Part shown: one piece after another, positions 50,255-60,834 of the stretch
Layout: each line of letters begins with the position of its first letter
How positions within the stretch are numbered: the first letter of the stretch is position 1
Source: Burkholderiales bacterium
Lineage (GTDB): Bacteria; Pseudomonadota; Gammaproteobacteria; Burkholderiales; WYBJ01
Direction: 5' to 3'
DNA: 64,000 nucleotides
Assembly: GCA_020848435.1 (NCBI GenBank)
Contig: JADLAC010000002.1
Location: 1 to 64,000 of the forward strand
The notes under the pieces: generated by a model
The model's database searches: none
Told to the model about the DNA's origin: nothing
The model's input: only the letters and a program-made list of their open reading frames with translations
Program-made: the position numbers and the translations under genes

Positions 50255-51619
50255 ATGCAGACGATCGCCGCGAACCATGCCGTGTCATCGTTCGTCGTCG
50301 GGTGCGCGCTTGGGTTGGCCGTGCTCTGCAGCGCCGGCGCCCATGCTGGCGCACCGGGCGCCGGCAACGGATCGACGGATGCCGCGACTGCAGCGCCGGC
50401 CTTGCCGCCGCCATTGCGCGCTCTGGTGTCGGAGGCGCTGAGGAGCAATCCCGAGATCCGCGCCGCCGCGCGCGAGCAAGCGGCGGCGCTCGAGCGGGTA
50501 GGCCCGGCTGGTGCGCTGGACGATCCGATGCTCGAAGCCGGCGTTCTCAACGTGCCCGTCAACACGTTGAGCCTTTCGCGCGAGGACATGACGATGAAGA
50601 TGCTCGGCGTGTCGCAGCGTATTCCGTATCCGGGGAAACGCGAGTTGCGCCGCCAGGTGGCGCAAGGCGAAGCCGACGCGCTCGCGCACGGTTACCGGGA
50701 AACGCTGCATCGCGTCGGGCGCGATGTGAGGCTCGCCTATTACGAGCTCGCACTGAGCGCGCAATCGCAGCGGATCGTCAACCAGAGCCGGATGCTGCTC
50801 GAGCAACTGCTCAAGCTCGCGGAAGGCCGCTACGCCGTCGCCCAGGCGGGGCAGATGGATGTCCTGCGCGCTCAGAGTGCGCTGTCGAAGACGGGCGAGG
50901 AGCTGATCAAGCTCGAGCGCGAACGCCCGCTCGTCGAGGCCGAGTTGAATCGCCTGCTCGGACGCGCCGCGGGCGCGCCTGCGCCCTCGCCGGAAGATAT
51001 CGAGCTCAAGCCCATGCCGCTGCGATTTTCCGAGCTGAGTGAAAAGGCGCTGAGCACCCGCCCGCAGCTTCTGGCCCTGCAGCGCCTTGCGGCTCGCGCC
51101 GAGCATGCACTGGAGCTGGCGCGCAAGGAAAGCTTGCCCGATTTCGACCTGCGGGTGTCCTACGGCCAGCGCAACGGCATGCCCGACGGCACGCCGCGCG
51201 CGGACATGCTGAGCCTCACCGTAGCGATCAACCTGCCGGTGTGGCGGCAGGCGAAGACCATGCCCAAGCTCGCCGAAGCCCAGGCCATGCACGAGCAGGC
51301 GTTGAGCGTGTACGATGCCCAACGCAACGAAACGCTTAGCAAGCTGCGCCAGCAGGTGGCCGTCGCGGAACAGAGCTTGCGCGCCGCGGCATTGTACGAC
51401 CAGGAGCTGGTGCCGCAGGCGCGGCTGACGATCGAAGCCGCCCTGGCGGCCTACCGTGTGAACCGGCTCGAGCTCGCACCCTTGCTGGATAACCGCATGG
51501 CGATACTGAACTTCGAGCTGGCGCGCGCGGCCGCGGTGGCGAGCTATCACAAGGCGCTGGCCGAGATCGATTTCCTCACCGGCACGCCACCGGCGGCGGC
51601 CCCCGGCGTGACGCCATGA
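50255..51619 (+). CDS. cusC: TolC-family outer-membrane factor (CusC-like)
   Basis: A 454-residue protein starting at 50255 with AGGAGGAG upstream and a signal peptide (GCALGLAVLCSAGAHAG). It has two TolC-like repeats with long helices (LLEQLLKLAEGRYAVAQAGQ; RLTIEAALAAYRVNRLE). It forms the outer-membrane channel of the efflux complex. The stop overlaps the next start (ATGA). Confidence 0.8.
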   Translation: MQTIAANHAVSSFVVGCALGLAVLCSAGAHAGAPGAGNGSTDAATAAPALPPPLRALVSEALRSNPEIRAAAREQAAALERVGPAGALDDPMLEAGVLNVPVNTLSLSREDMTMKMLGVSQRIPYPGKRELRRQVAQGEADALAHGYRETLHRVGRDVRLAYYELALSAQSQRIVNQSRMLLEQLLKLAEGRYAVAQAGQMDVLRAQSALSKTGEELIKLERERPLVEAELNRLLGRAAGAPAPSPEDIELKPMPLRFSELSEKALSTRPQLLALQRLAARAEHALELARKESLPDFDLRVSYGQRNGMPDGTPRADMLSLTVAINLPVWRQAKTMPKLAEAQAMHEQALSVYDAQRNETLSKLRQQVAVAEQSLRAAALYDQELVPQARLTIEAALAAYRVNRLELAPLLDNRMAILNFELARAAAVASYHKALAEIDFLTGTPPAAAPGVTP

Positions 51620-53193
51620 GCGCCGTGGCGAAGCTCGGCGCCGTGCTGCTGATCGCCGCCGCGCTCGGCGCGGGCTATTGGTGGGGCGCCCGCGATGCCG
51701 CGCCACGCTCCGTCATGCCTGCAGCGCCGCCGGGCGAATCGGCGCCGCAAACCGGCGGCAGGAAGATTCTCTACTACCGCAACCCGATGGGGCTGCCCGA
51801 TACCTCGCCGGTGCCGAAAAAAGATCCCATGGGCATGGACTATGTCCCCGTGTACGAGGGGGAGGACGCGCAGGCGCCCGGCAGCGCGCAACTGAACATC
51901 GGTACGCAGAAAGTGCAAAAGCTCGGCGTGCGAACCGAGCAGGCGGCGATGCGTGTTCTCACCCGCAACGTGCGCGCCGTCGGCACGCTCGCGGTCGACG
52001 AACGGCGCATGACCACCGTCGCACCACGATTCGAGGGCTGGATCGAGCGCCTGCACGTCAACACCACGGGTCAGGCCGTGGCCGCGGGCGCGCCGTTGAT
52101 GGAGGTCTACAGCCCGGACCTCGTCACCGCGCAGCAGGAGTACCTGATCGCGGCCAGGGGCGTGGAGACGATGAAGGACGCCGCACCCGAGGTGCAGGCG
52201 AGCATGCGCCGGATGATGACCGGCGCGCTCGAGCGGCTGCGCAACTGGGAGATCTCCGAGCGCGAGCTGGCGCAGCTCGAACGCGAAGGCGCGATCCGCC
52301 GCACGGTCACGTTGCGCTCTCCCGTAGGCGGCGTGGTGGTCGAAAAGCCGGCGCTCAAAGGCATGCGCTTCATGCCGGGAGATGCGCTCTATCAAATCTC
52401 GGACCTGTCCGCGCTCTGGGTGCTGGCGGACGTATTCGAACAGGACCTCGCCCTGGTGCAGCCGGGACAGTCCGCACGCATCACGGTGGATGCGCTCCCG
52501 GGACGGGTGTTCAACGGCAGGGTGGCGTTTCTCTACCCGACGCTCGCCGCCGAGACGCGCACGGGCAGGTTGCGCATCGAGCTGCCCAACCCGGGTGGCG
52601 TGCTCAAGCTCGGCATGTATGCCGGCGTCGAGATCGCGGCCGGCCAGGGCAGCAAGCGGCTCGCGGTGCCGATCTCGGCGGTGATCGACAGCGGCGTGCG
52701 CCGCATCGTCCTGGTGCAGCGGGGCGAAGGCCGCTTCGAGCCGCGCGAAGTGAAGCTCGGCATGCGCGCCGACGACTACGTCGAAGTGCTCGAAGGGGTC
52801 AAGGATGGGGAGCCCGTCGTCGTTGCGGCGAATTTCCTCATCGATGCGGAAAGCAATCTCAAGGCTGCCATCGGCGCGATGACTGCGCCGGATGCTAGCG
52901 CCGGCAGCGCGGCGACCCCGGCCGGGGCGCCGGTCGGACATCGGGGTGAAGGCACGCTGGACGCGGTGGATGCGAAGAGCGCGACGGCGACCATCACCCA
53001 TGGACCGATCGCCTCGCTCAAGTGGCCGAGCATGACGATGGAGTTCGCGCTGGCCAACGCCGGGCTCGCCGCCCAGGTGAAGCCCGGCACGCCGATCGAG
53101 TTCGAGTTCGTCGAGCGCAAGCCGGGCGATTACGTGGTCACGCGCATGAATGCGAAGCGTGCCCCCGGGCGCGAGCCGCACGCGGGGCATTGA
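51616..53193 (+). CDS. cusB: CusB-like membrane fusion protein with C-terminal CusF domain
   Basis: A 525-residue protein: N-terminal membrane anchor, heavy-metal-binding domain at about 50-80 (YYRNPMGLPDTSPVPKKDPM), barrel and hairpin segments, then about residues 435-515 a CusF-like domain (ATITHGPIASLKWPSMTMEF). It joins the outer-membrane channel and the inner-membrane pump. Fusion of an extra CusF domain duplicates the role of the separate CusF gene. Confidence 0.8.
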   Translation: MSAVAKLGAVLLIAAALGAGYWWGARDAAPRSVMPAAPPGESAPQTGGRKILYYRNPMGLPDTSPVPKKDPMGMDYVPVYEGEDAQAPGSAQLNIGTQKVQKLGVRTEQAAMRVLTRNVRAVGTLAVDERRMTTVAPRFEGWIERLHVNTTGQAVAAGAPLMEVYSPDLVTAQQEYLIAARGVETMKDAAPEVQASMRRMMTGALERLRNWEISERELAQLEREGAIRRTVTLRSPVGGVVVEKPALKGMRFMPGDALYQISDLSALWVLADVFEQDLALVQPGQSARITVDALPGRVFNGRVAFLYPTLAAETRTGRLRIELPNPGGVLKLGMYAGVEIAAGQGSKRLAVPISAVIDSGVRRIVLVQRGEGRFEPREVKLGMRADDYVEVLEGVKDGEPVVVAANFLIDAESNLKAAIGAMTAPDASAGSAATPAGAPVGHRGEGTLDAVDAKSATATITHGPIASLKWPSMTMEFALANAGLAAQVKPGTPIEFEFVERKPGDYVVTRMNAKRAPGREPHAGH

Positions 53194-53194
53194 G

Positions 53195-56100
53195 ATGCTG
53201 AATGCCGTGATCGAGTGGTCGGCGCGAAACCGCTTCCTCGTCATCCTCGCCAGCCTGCTCACGGCCCTCGCGGGGGTGTATGCGGCGCTGCACACCGCGC
53301 TCGATGCGCTGCCCGACTTGTCCGACGTCCAGGTCATCGTCTACACCGAATACCCGGGCCAGGCGCCCCAGGTGGTCGAAGACCAGGTCACCTATCCGCT
53401 CACCACGGCGATGCTCTCGGTACCGAAGTCGCGCGTGGTGCGCGGCTTCTCCTTCTTCGGCGCCTCGTTCGTCTACGTGATCTTCGAGGATGGCACCGAT
53501 ATCTACTGGGCGCGCACGCGCGTGCTCGAATACCTCAACTTCGCGGCGGGCCGACTGCCGCGCGGGGTGACGCCGCAGCTCGGGCCCGATGCGACCGGCG
53601 TCGGCTGGGTCTACCAATACGCGCTGCTGGGCGCGAATCATACGCTCGCCGAGCTGCGCACCATCCAGGACTGGTACCTGCGCTACCAATTGAGCAAGGC
53701 GCAAGGCGTGGCCGAGGTCGCCTCGGTCGGTGGCTTCGTGCAGCAGTACCAGGTGGTGGTCGATCCGATCAAGCTGCGCGCCTACGGCATTCCCTTGAGC
53801 CGCGTGGCGGAAGTGGTCCGCACTTCGAATCGCGACGTGGGCGGGCGCGTCGTGGAAATGGCCGAAACGGAGTACATGGTGCGCGGCCGCGGCTATCTGC
53901 GTGGCCGCGGCGATCTGGAAAGCCTGGTGGTGAAAGCTGAGCGCGGCGTTCCGGTGCTGTTGCGCGATGTGGCTCGGGTCGAGCTCGGGCCGGACGAACG
54001 GCGCGGGCTCGCCGAGTTGAACGGCGAAGGTGAAGTCGTCTCGGCGATCGCCGTGGCGCGCTACGGCCAGAATGCGCTCGATGTCATCGGCAACATCAAG
54101 GCGAAGCTCGAGGAGATCGCGCCCGGGCTGCCCGCGGGCGTGCGCATCGAGACCGCCTATGACCGCTCGCAGTTGATCGAACGGGCGATCGAGACCTTGC
54201 GCACCACGCTGATCGAGGAGAGTCTCATCGTCGCGCTCGTGTGCGTGGTCTTTCTCATGCACGTGCGCAGCGCGCTCGTTGCCATCGTCATGCTGCCGAT
54301 CGGGGTGCTGGTCGCCTTCATTGCCATGCGCGGGCTCGGCATCAATTCCAACATCATGAGCCTGGGCGGCATCGCGATCGCGATCGGCGCCATGGTCGAC
54401 GCGGCCATCGTGATGATCGAGAACGCGCACAAGCACCTGGAACGGCTGCGGCCCGGCGAGTCGCGCACCGAGGCTATCATCGCCGCGTGCAAGGAGGTCG
54501 GTCCGGCGCTGTTCTTCTCGCTGCTCATCATCACGGTCTCGTTCGTGCCGGTGTTCACGCTGGAAGCGCAGGAGGGACGCTTGTTCGCACCGCTCGCCTA
54601 CACCAAGACCTTCGCGATGGCCGGCGCTGCGGCGCTGTCGGTGACGCTGGTCCCGGTGCTCATGCTGTGGTTCATCCGCGGCCGCATCCTGGCCGAGGCG
54701 CGCAATCCGCTCAACCGCTTCCTCATCTGGTGTTACCGGCCGCAGATCGCCTGGGTCATGCGCTGGAAGAAGCTCACCATTGCGGTGGCGGTCGTGGCGA
54801 TGGCGGCCACGCTCTGGCCGGCGAGCCGGCTCGGCGCCGAGTTCATGCCAGCCTTGAACGAGGGCACGCTGCTCTACATGCCCTCGTCGCTGCCGGGCAT
54901 GTCGGTCACCAAGGCGGCCGAGCTGATGCAGACCCAGAACAAGATCATCCAGAGCTTTCCCGAAGTCGCCTCGGTGCTCGGCAAGGCCGGCCGTGCCGGG
55001 ACGGCGACCGATCCAGCGCCGCTGGAGATGTTCGAGACCGTGATCAACTTGAAGCCCGAAGCGCAGTGGCGCCCCGGCATGACGACCGACAAGCTGATCG
55101 CCGAGCTGGACGCGGCGCTGCAATTCCCCGGCGTGTCGAATGCCTGGACCATGCCGATACGCGCCCGCATCGACATGCTGTCCACAGGCATCCGCACCCC
55201 GATCGGCATCAAGGTATTCGGCGCCGATCTCATGGCGATGGAGCGCCTGGCGAAGCAGATCGAAGCGGTGGTGAAGTCCGTGCCCGGCACCACCAGCGCG
55301 TTCGCCGAGCGCATCACCGGCGGCTACTACCTCGACATCGAGCCGGACAGGAATGCGCTCGCGCGCTACGGGGTGAGCATCGGCACGCTACAGGACGTGA
55401 TCGCCACGGCGCTCGGCGGGGAAACGCTCACCACGACCGTCGAAGGACGCGAGCGCTTCGCGGTGATCGTACGCTATCCGAGGGAGCTGCGCGGCGATCC
55501 GCACAGGATCGGCGCCGAGGTGCTGGTCGAGACGCCGGCCAACGGCATGCTGCCGTTGGGACAGCTTGCACGGATCGAGATCGCCAAGGGCGCACCCGCG
55601 ATTCGCACCGAGAACGCGCTGCTGTCGGCGTACATCTACGTCGACATTCGCGATCGCGACATCGGCTCGTACGTCGCGGAGGCACGCCGGGCGGTCGCCG
55701 AGCGGGTGCAATTTCCGCCCGGCTACTACGCGACCTGGAGCGGGCAATTCGAATACATGCAACGCGCCATCGCCAAGTTGAAGATCGTCGTGCCGCTCAC
55801 GCTGGTCATCATCTTCCTGCTGCTGTATTTGAATTTCCGCCGCTTGAGCGAGTCGCTCATCGTCATGCTGTCGGTGCCCTTCGGGCTGGTGGGCGGCGTG
55901 TGGCTGCTTTGGCTGCTCGACTACAACATGAGCGTGGCGGTCGCGGTCGGTTTCATCGCGCTCGCGGGTGTCGCGGCTGAAACCGGTGTGGTGATGCTGA
56001 TTTATCTCGACCACGCCTGGGATGCGATTCGCCAGGCGTGCGCGCGCGAGCAGCGGCGTCCGACAGCATCGGACCTGTACGCCGCGGTCATGGCAGGCGC

Positions 56101-56323
56101 GGTGGAGCGTGTGCGCCCGAAGATGATGACGGTGGTCGCGATCATGGCGGGCCTGCTGCCGATCATGTGGAGCACCGGAGCGGGATCCGAAGTGATGCGC
56201 CGGATCGCCGCTCCCATGGTCGGCGGGATGGTCACCTCGGTCGTCCTGACCCTGATCGTGATTCCCGCCTTGTACGCGCTGGTGAAGGAATTCCAGCTCG
56301 GGCGCGAGCGCGCCGTGGCTTGA
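53195..56323 (+). CDS. cusA: CusA-like HME-RND efflux pump
   Basis: A 1,042-residue RND pump from the ATG at 53195, 1 base after the CusB stop. The HME proton-relay region AMVDAAIVMIENAHKHLE (Asp402) is of the Cu/Ag type. RND permeases have twelve membrane segments with two large periplasmic loops. Energised by protons, it drives metal out through CusC. Length is normal for the family. Confidence 0.85.
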   Translation: MLNAVIEWSARNRFLVILASLLTALAGVYAALHTALDALPDLSDVQVIVYTEYPGQAPQVVEDQVTYPLTTAMLSVPKSRVVRGFSFFGASFVYVIFEDGTDIYWARTRVLEYLNFAAGRLPRGVTPQLGPDATGVGWVYQYALLGANHTLAELRTIQDWYLRYQLSKAQGVAEVASVGGFVQQYQVVVDPIKLRAYGIPLSRVAEVVRTSNRDVGGRVVEMAETEYMVRGRGYLRGRGDLESLVVKAERGVPVLLRDVARVELGPDERRGLAELNGEGEVVSAIAVARYGQNALDVIGNIKAKLEEIAPGLPAGVRIETAYDRSQLIERAIETLRTTLIEESLIVALVCVVFLMHVRSALVAIVMLPIGVLVAFIAMRGLGINSNIMSLGGIAIAIGAMVDAAIVMIENAHKHLERLRPGESRTEAIIAACKEVGPALFFSLLIITVSFVPVFTLEAQEGRLFAPLAYTKTFAMAGAAALSVTLVPVLMLWFIRGRILAEARNPLNRFLIWCYRPQIAWVMRWKKLTIAVAVVAMAATLWPASRLGAEFMPALNEGTLLYMPSSLPGMSVTKAAELMQTQNKIIQSFPEVASVLGKAGRAGTATDPAPLEMFETVINLKPEAQWRPGMTTDKLIAELDAALQFPGVSNAWTMPIRARIDMLSTGIRTPIGIKVFGADLMAMERLAKQIEAVVKSVPGTTSAFAERITGGYYLDIEPDRNALARYGVSIGTLQDVIATALGGETLTTTVEGRERFAVIVRYPRELRGDPHRIGAEVLVETPANGMLPLGQLARIEIAKGAPAIRTENALLSAYIYVDIRDRDIGSYVAEARRAVAERVQFPPGYYATWSGQFEYMQRAIAKLKIVVPLTLVIIFLLLYLNFRRLSESLIVMLSVPFGLVGGVWLLWLLDYNMSVAVAVGFIALAGVAAETGVVMLIYLDHAWDAIRQACAREQRRPTASDLYAAVMAGAVERVRPKMMTVVAIMAGLLPIMWSTGAGSEVMRRIAAPMVGGMVTSVVLTLIVIPALYALVKEFQLGRERAVA

Positions 56324-56481
56324 GCGATCACGCCAAGAAGCGCGCTTCCACGCGCAACCCGCAGGCCACCGCCGAGCGGCGCGATCGCGTCGCTCGCTCG
56401 ATTGATCGCTACGGTGCGTGATCCGCAGCCGAGCCTGCGCAATGCCCGCGGTGACGCGATCGGCGCGGCGGCGCGAGCGCC

Positions 56482-57453
56482 TCAGTCTACTTTCAAGCCC
56501 GCAGCGCGCACGACTTCGCCCCAGTCGCGCATCTCCTGCACGACGTGCTGCTTGAACTGCGCCTGCGTATAGGGTGCGGCCTCGGCCGAATTGGCGGCGA
56601 GGATGGCTTTCATCCTTGGCGTTTCCACGGCCTTCATCGCTTCGGCATGCAGGCGTTGGACGAGCGGCTGCGGCGTGCCGCCGGGAGCGAAGAAGCCGGT
56701 ATTGCATCCCATCTCGAAGTTGGGAATGACCTCGGCCACGGCCGGCGTGTCGGGATAAAGACTGGTGCGCTTGGGCGAGGTGATGCCGAGCAGGGTCAAG
56801 CGGCCCGCCTTGATATGAGGGATGGCCGCCGAGATGCACGCGAAATACATGCCGGCCTCGCCGCCCACCAGCGCGGCGGTCGCCGGGCCGCCGCCCTTGT
56901 AGGGGACGTGCAAGCCCTTGACCCCGGTGTCGCGGTTGAACCGTTCCGCGGTCAGATGGGTGATCGAGCCTGGTCCCGAGGACGCGAAGGCGAACTGCCC
57001 CGGGCGCGCCTTGGCGTACTCGATCAGCTGCGGGATCGACTTGATCCCGAGTTTGGGATTCACCACCAGCACCAGCGGCGAGCGCGAGGGCAGGGCGAGC
57101 GGCTCGATGTCCTTCATCGGGTCGTACGGCAGGCTCTTGTAGAGGGTGGCGCTGATGGCGTGGCTCGGCACGTCGCTCATCATCAAGGTATAGCCGTCGG
57201 CTGCGGCTTTCGCCACCATGCCCACGCCCAGCGTGCCGGCGGCGCCGGGCCGGTTGTCGAGCACGACGGGTTGGCCGAGCGACTCGGACAGGGCGGCGGC
57301 GAGTCCGCGCGCGATGACGTCGGTCACGCCACCGGGCGGCCAGGGAATCACCATACGTATCGGCCGCGAGGGATAGTCCTGGGCGAGCACGGGCGAGACG
57401 CCGGACACGCACAGCGTCGCCAGCGCGAGACCTGCGGCTTGAATCGACTTCAT
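56482..57453 (-). CDS. Bug-type periplasmic receptor
   Basis: A 323-residue protein with a signal peptide (AGLALATLCVSGVSPVLA), MVIPWPPGGVTDVIAR and VVLDNRPGAAGTLG. It lies alone, convergent to cusA and divergent to an SDR gene. An inverted repeat GCCTCA/TGAGGC (57484-57502) is in its upstream region. Confidence 0.75.
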   Translation of the reverse strand: MKSIQAAGLALATLCVSGVSPVLAQDYPSRPIRMVIPWPPGGVTDVIARGLAAALSESLGQPVVLDNRPGAAGTLGVGMVAKAAADGYTLMMSDVPSHAISATLYKSLPYDPMKDIEPLALPSRSPLVLVVNPKLGIKSIPQLIEYAKARPGQFAFASSGPGSITHLTAERFNRDTGVKGLHVPYKGGGPATAALVGGEAGMYFACISAAIPHIKAGRLTLLGITSPKRTSLYPDTPAVAEVIPNFEMGCNTGFFAPGGTPQPLVQRLHAEAMKAVETPRMKAILAANSAEAAPYTQAQFKQHVVQEMRDWGEVVRAAGLKVD

Positions 57454-57692
57454 CGTGGCTCCTCCAGAACGTCCGCCGATTATGCCTCAACCGCGCTGAG
57501 GCACAATCCGTGAGCCGCCGCACGCCGCAGCGACGGCCGGCGAAGCCGTCGTGCGCTTGCACGTCGGCTACGGCCACCTCCCTCAGCGCAAGCCGAGCAT
57601 GTCCCGGTCGCACCCGAGCCTCCACCCGATGGTCGCTGCTAGCGAGTTAACATGCCATCGTTCATGACAGACGCGAGTCGAGGAGGCGGCAC

Positions 57693-58424
57693 ATGGGATT
57701 GCTCGAAGGCAAATCGATCGCGATGACCGGCGGCGGGGGCGGGCTCGGCCGCTGCTACGGCGTCGCGATGGCGCGTGCCGGAGCTTCGGTTGCCGTCGCG
57801 GATATCGACCTGGCAGCGGCCGAAGCCACCGTCGCGGCGATCCGAAGCGTGGGCGGGCGGGCCATCGCGGTGCACACCGACGTCACCCAGGCAGCACAGT
57901 TCGAGCGCTTGCTCGATCGCACCGAGGCCGAGCTCGGTCCGCTCGACGTGCTGGTCAATATCGCCGGCATGTTTCCGCGCCGCGCCTTGGTCGACATGGA
58001 AGAAGCCGAATGGGACGCGGTGATCAGCTTGAACTTGAAGAGCGTCTACCTCGGCGCCCGCGCCGCGATCCGCCGCATGCTGCCGCGCGGCCGCGGCGTC
58101 GTGCTGAGCACCGCCTCGGGCACCGGCATCCGCGGCCAGCCGAAGGGCTCCGCGTACTCAGCTTCGAAGGCCGGGATCATCGGCTTCACGCGCGCGGTTT
58201 CGCTCGAGCTCAAGGACAGCGGTGTGCGCATCAACTGCTTCGGTCCCGGCGCGACCGATACGCCGCTGTGGCGGGTCGGCAAGACCGAGGACGAAATCAA
58301 GCGCCTGCTCGCCGCCGGCTTCGTCTACCAGCCCGACGATTTTTCCAACGTCGTGGTATTCCTCGCAGCCGACCTGTCGGCACCGCTCAACGGCGAGTTC
58401 ATCAGCCGCGACTTGCATCGCTAG
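57693..58424 (+). CDS. Short-chain dehydrogenase/reductase
   Basis: A 243-residue classical [11 protein letters not shown] cofactor motif (12-19), NIAG, catalytic YSASK (Tyr near 152), and a C-terminal [14 protein letters not shown]. It oxidises or reduces alcohol/ketone substrates with NAD(P). Divergent from a Bug receptor, which may share its regulator. Confidence 0.8.
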   Translation: MGLLEGKSIAMTGGGGGLGRCYGVAMARAGASVAVADIDLAAAEATVAAIRSVGGRAIAVHTDVTQAAQFERLLDRTEAELGPLDVLVNIAGMFPRRALVDMEEAEWDAVISLNLKSVYLGARAAIRRMLPRGRGVVLSTASGTGIRGQPKGSAYSASKAGIIGFTRAVSLELKDSGVRINCFGPGATDTPLWRVGKTEDEIKRLLAAGFVYQPDDFSNVVVFLAADLSAPLNGEFISRDLHR

Positions 58425-58503
58425 GCCCGAGCCGGGCGGCAGGTCTTCGGCGTTGCAGGGTTACGGTAGGAACAACCAGACACGGCGTGCCGCCCGCGCG
58501 GCG

Positions 58504-59262
58504 TCAGTGCACGATATAGCCGCCGTCCATGACGAGCGCATGGCCGATGACGTAGCCCGCATCCTTGGAGACGAGGAAGGAAACCACGCCCGCGACTTCC
58601 TCCACCGTGCCGAAGCGCCCGATCGGTACGTCGCGCGCGCGCTGCTCGAGCTCGCCCGGCTTGCGCCCGGCGAGGAAGCCCTCGGTCGATACGGGTCCGG
58701 GGCATACCGCGTTGACCGCGATGCCGTCGCGGGCGAGCTCGAGCGCCATCGAGCGCGTGAGCTGGATGAGCCCGGCCTTGGTGAGGTTGTAGACCGAGCC
58801 GTAGTGCGACGCCACGATGCCGAGCTGGCTCGCCATGTGGATCACGTGCCCGCCGCCCTGGGCGCGCATGATCGGAACGACGGCCTGGCTGGCGAAGAAC
58901 GGCGCGCGCAAGTTGATCGCCAGCATGCGATCGAACTCGTCGTGGGTGAATTCTCCGAACGCCTTGCGCACGCGGATGCCGGCGTTGTTCACGAGGATGT
59001 CGATGCGTCTCATGCGCGCGTGCGCGGCGCCGATCATCGCCTCGGGTTCGGTCGAGCGGGCGAGGTCGTGCACGCCCCAGGCCGCATCGGGCGCGCCCGC
59101 ATCGCGGCACGCGGCCGTGCTGGCTTGCAATTGCTGTTCGCTGCCGTCGGCAGCGAGATAGATCGCCGCACCCTCGGCGGCGAGCCGCAGCGCGACCGCC
59201 CGGCCGATACCGCGCGATGCCCCCGTGACGAGGGCCACCTTGCCTGCCAGATTTCGCTCCAC
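58504..59262 (-). CDS. Short-chain dehydrogenase/reductase
   Basis: A 252-residue SDR from a GTG at 59262 with GGGGAG upstream; an ATG 17 codons earlier is an alternative. Motifs [12 protein letters not shown] and YNLTK are present, with [19 protein letters not shown] at the C-terminus. It is convergent with the preceding SDR gene and divergent to surE. Confidence 0.75.
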   Translation of the reverse strand: MERNLAGKVALVTGASRGIGRAVALRLAAEGAAIYLAADGSEQQLQASTAACRDAGAPDAAWGVHDLARSTEPEAMIGAAHARMRRIDILVNNAGIRVRKAFGEFTHDEFDRMLAINLRAPFFASQAVVPIMRAQGGGHVIHMASQLGIVASHYGSVYNLTKAGLIQLTRSMALELARDGIAVNAVCPGPVSTEGFLAGRKPGELEQRARDVPIGRFGTVEEVAGVVSFLVSKDAGYVIGHALVMDGGYIVH

Positions 59263-59428
59263 GCGCTTCTCCCCATGGCTATCGGCCGAATCCCCGAAGA
59301 CACCCGCCGCCACTGCCGGCGCGACGGAAGGATCCCCTGCATGCTGCTATATTCGGCAACTCGCCGCTCGCATGCAACCACGCCGTCGCCAACAGCAGAA
59401 TTCTCGTCCTCATCCCGCGTTCGAACCC

Positions 59429-60175
59429 ATGCGCATCCTGTTGAGCAACGACGACGGCTATTTCGCGCCCGGGCTGGCCGTGCTGGCCGCGGCGCTGGCC
59501 AAGATCGCCGAGGTCACCGTGGTCGCGCCCGAGCGCGATCGCAGCGGTTCGAGCAATTCGCTCACGCTCGATCGTCCCCTCACCATGCGGCGCGCGCCAA
59601 GCGGCTTCAGCTACGTCAACGGCACGCCCACCGATTGCGTCCATCTGGCTGTGACCGGCTTGCTCGATTTCGTGCCCGACATGATCGTCTCGGGCATCAA
59701 CGACGGCGCCAACATGGGCGACGACACCATCTACTCCGGCACGGTCGCCGCTGCAACCGAAGGCTTTCTGCTCGGCATTCCCTCGCTCGCCATATCGCTC
59801 GCCGGCGGCAGGGGCGTGCACTTCGAGACCGCGGCGAGCGTCGCCTGCCGCCTGGTCGAGCGCTTTCGCGCCGGCTCGCCGGCAGCCCACGTGTTGCTGA
59901 ACGTCAACGTGCCCGATGTGCCGCTGGAGCGCTTGGGCGGCATGGAAGTCACGCGTCTGGGCAAGCGGCACAAGGCCGAGCCGATGGTGAAGAGCATGAC
60001 CCCGCGCGGCGATACGGTCTACTGGGTGGGTGCCGCCGGTGCCGCGCAAGATGCCGGCGCCGGCACCGACTTCCATGCCGTGGCCAACAATCGCGTGTCG
60101 ATCACCCCGTTGCAGATGGATCTCACGCACTTCGCGCAGCTCGGCGCCGTCCGCGACTGGGTCGAGCGCCCATGA
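59429..60175 (+). CDS. surE: 5'-nucleotidase SurE
   Basis: A 248-residue survival protein E: starts [11 protein letters not shown] with the metal-binding Asp8-Asp9, then [15 protein letters not shown] and [13 protein letters not shown]. The family removes phosphate from nucleotides and other phosphates in stress. It overlaps pcm by 4 bases. Confidence 0.9.
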   Translation: MRILLSNDDGYFAPGLAVLAAALAKIAEVTVVAPERDRSGSSNSLTLDRPLTMRRAPSGFSYVNGTPTDCVHLAVTGLLDFVPDMIVSGINDGANMGDDTIYSGTVAAATEGFLLGIPSLAISLAGGRGVHFETAASVACRLVERFRAGSPAAHVLLNVNVPDVPLERLGGMEVTRLGKRHKAEPMVKSMTPRGDTVYWVGAAGAAQDAGAGTDFHAVANNRVSITPLQMDLTHFAQLGAVRDWVERP

Positions 60176-60834
60176 GCCAGCGCGTGCGCGGCATCGGCAT
60201 GACATCCGAGCGCACGCGCCTGCGCATGGTGGAGCGCCTGCGCAGCGCCGGGGTGCGCGATACCGGTGTATTGGCCGCAATGGCCGAGATCCCGCGCCAC
60301 ATCTTTGTCGATGACGCGTTGGCGAGCCGCGCCTACGACGACGTTTCGCTGCCGCTCGGCCACGGCCAGACGATATCGCATCCGCTGACGGTCGCGCGCA
60401 TGTGCGAGCTGGTACGCGCCGCGCGCCCGCTCGGGCGCGTGCTCGAGATCGGGACGGGATGCGGCTACCAGGCGGCCGTGCTTTCGCGTATCGCGCGTGA
60501 AGTGTTTTCGGTGGAGCGCATCGCCGCGTTGCTGGAACAGGCGCGCGTCCACATTCTGCGCGAGCTGCGCCTGCGCAACGTGCGCATGAAGCACGCCGAC
60601 GGTCGCGACGGCCTGCCGGAGGCGGCACCGTTCGACGCGATCGTCATCGCCGCCGCGGCGCCCGAAGCGCCCTCCGCGTTGATCGATCAATTGGCACCGG
60701 GTGGTAGAATGGTGCTCCCGCTAGGTAACGAGAAGCAGCGCTTATGCTTGATCGAACGCTCGGCCGCGGGCGTCATCGACTGCATGCTGGAAGAAGTGCA
60801 CTTCGTTCCTCTACGCGCCGGTACGTTGCGATGA
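60172..60834 (+). CDS. pcm: Protein-L-isoaspartate O-methyltransferase
   Basis: A 220-residue protein with the SAM-binding motif [32 protein letters not shown] and a closing VHFVPLR. It repairs damaged aspartyl residues. Translationally coupled to surE (ATGA) and to the following nlpD gene. Confidence 0.9.
   Translation: MSQRVRGIGMTSERTRLRMVERLRSAGVRDTGVLAAMAEIPRHIFVDDALASRAYDDVSLPLGHGQTISHPLTVARMCELVRAARPLGRVLEIGTGCGYQAAVLSRIAREVFSVERIAALLEQARVHILRELRLRNVRMKHADGRDGLPEAAPFDAIVIAAAAPEAPSALIDQLAPGGRMVLPLGNEKQRLCLIERSAAGVIDCMLEEVHFVPLRAGTLR

Noticed and set aside
53138-57625. Very long antisense open frames over cusA and the Bug gene
   Set aside because: They are low-complexity Arg/His-rich antisense frames of well-recognised genes, with no motif.
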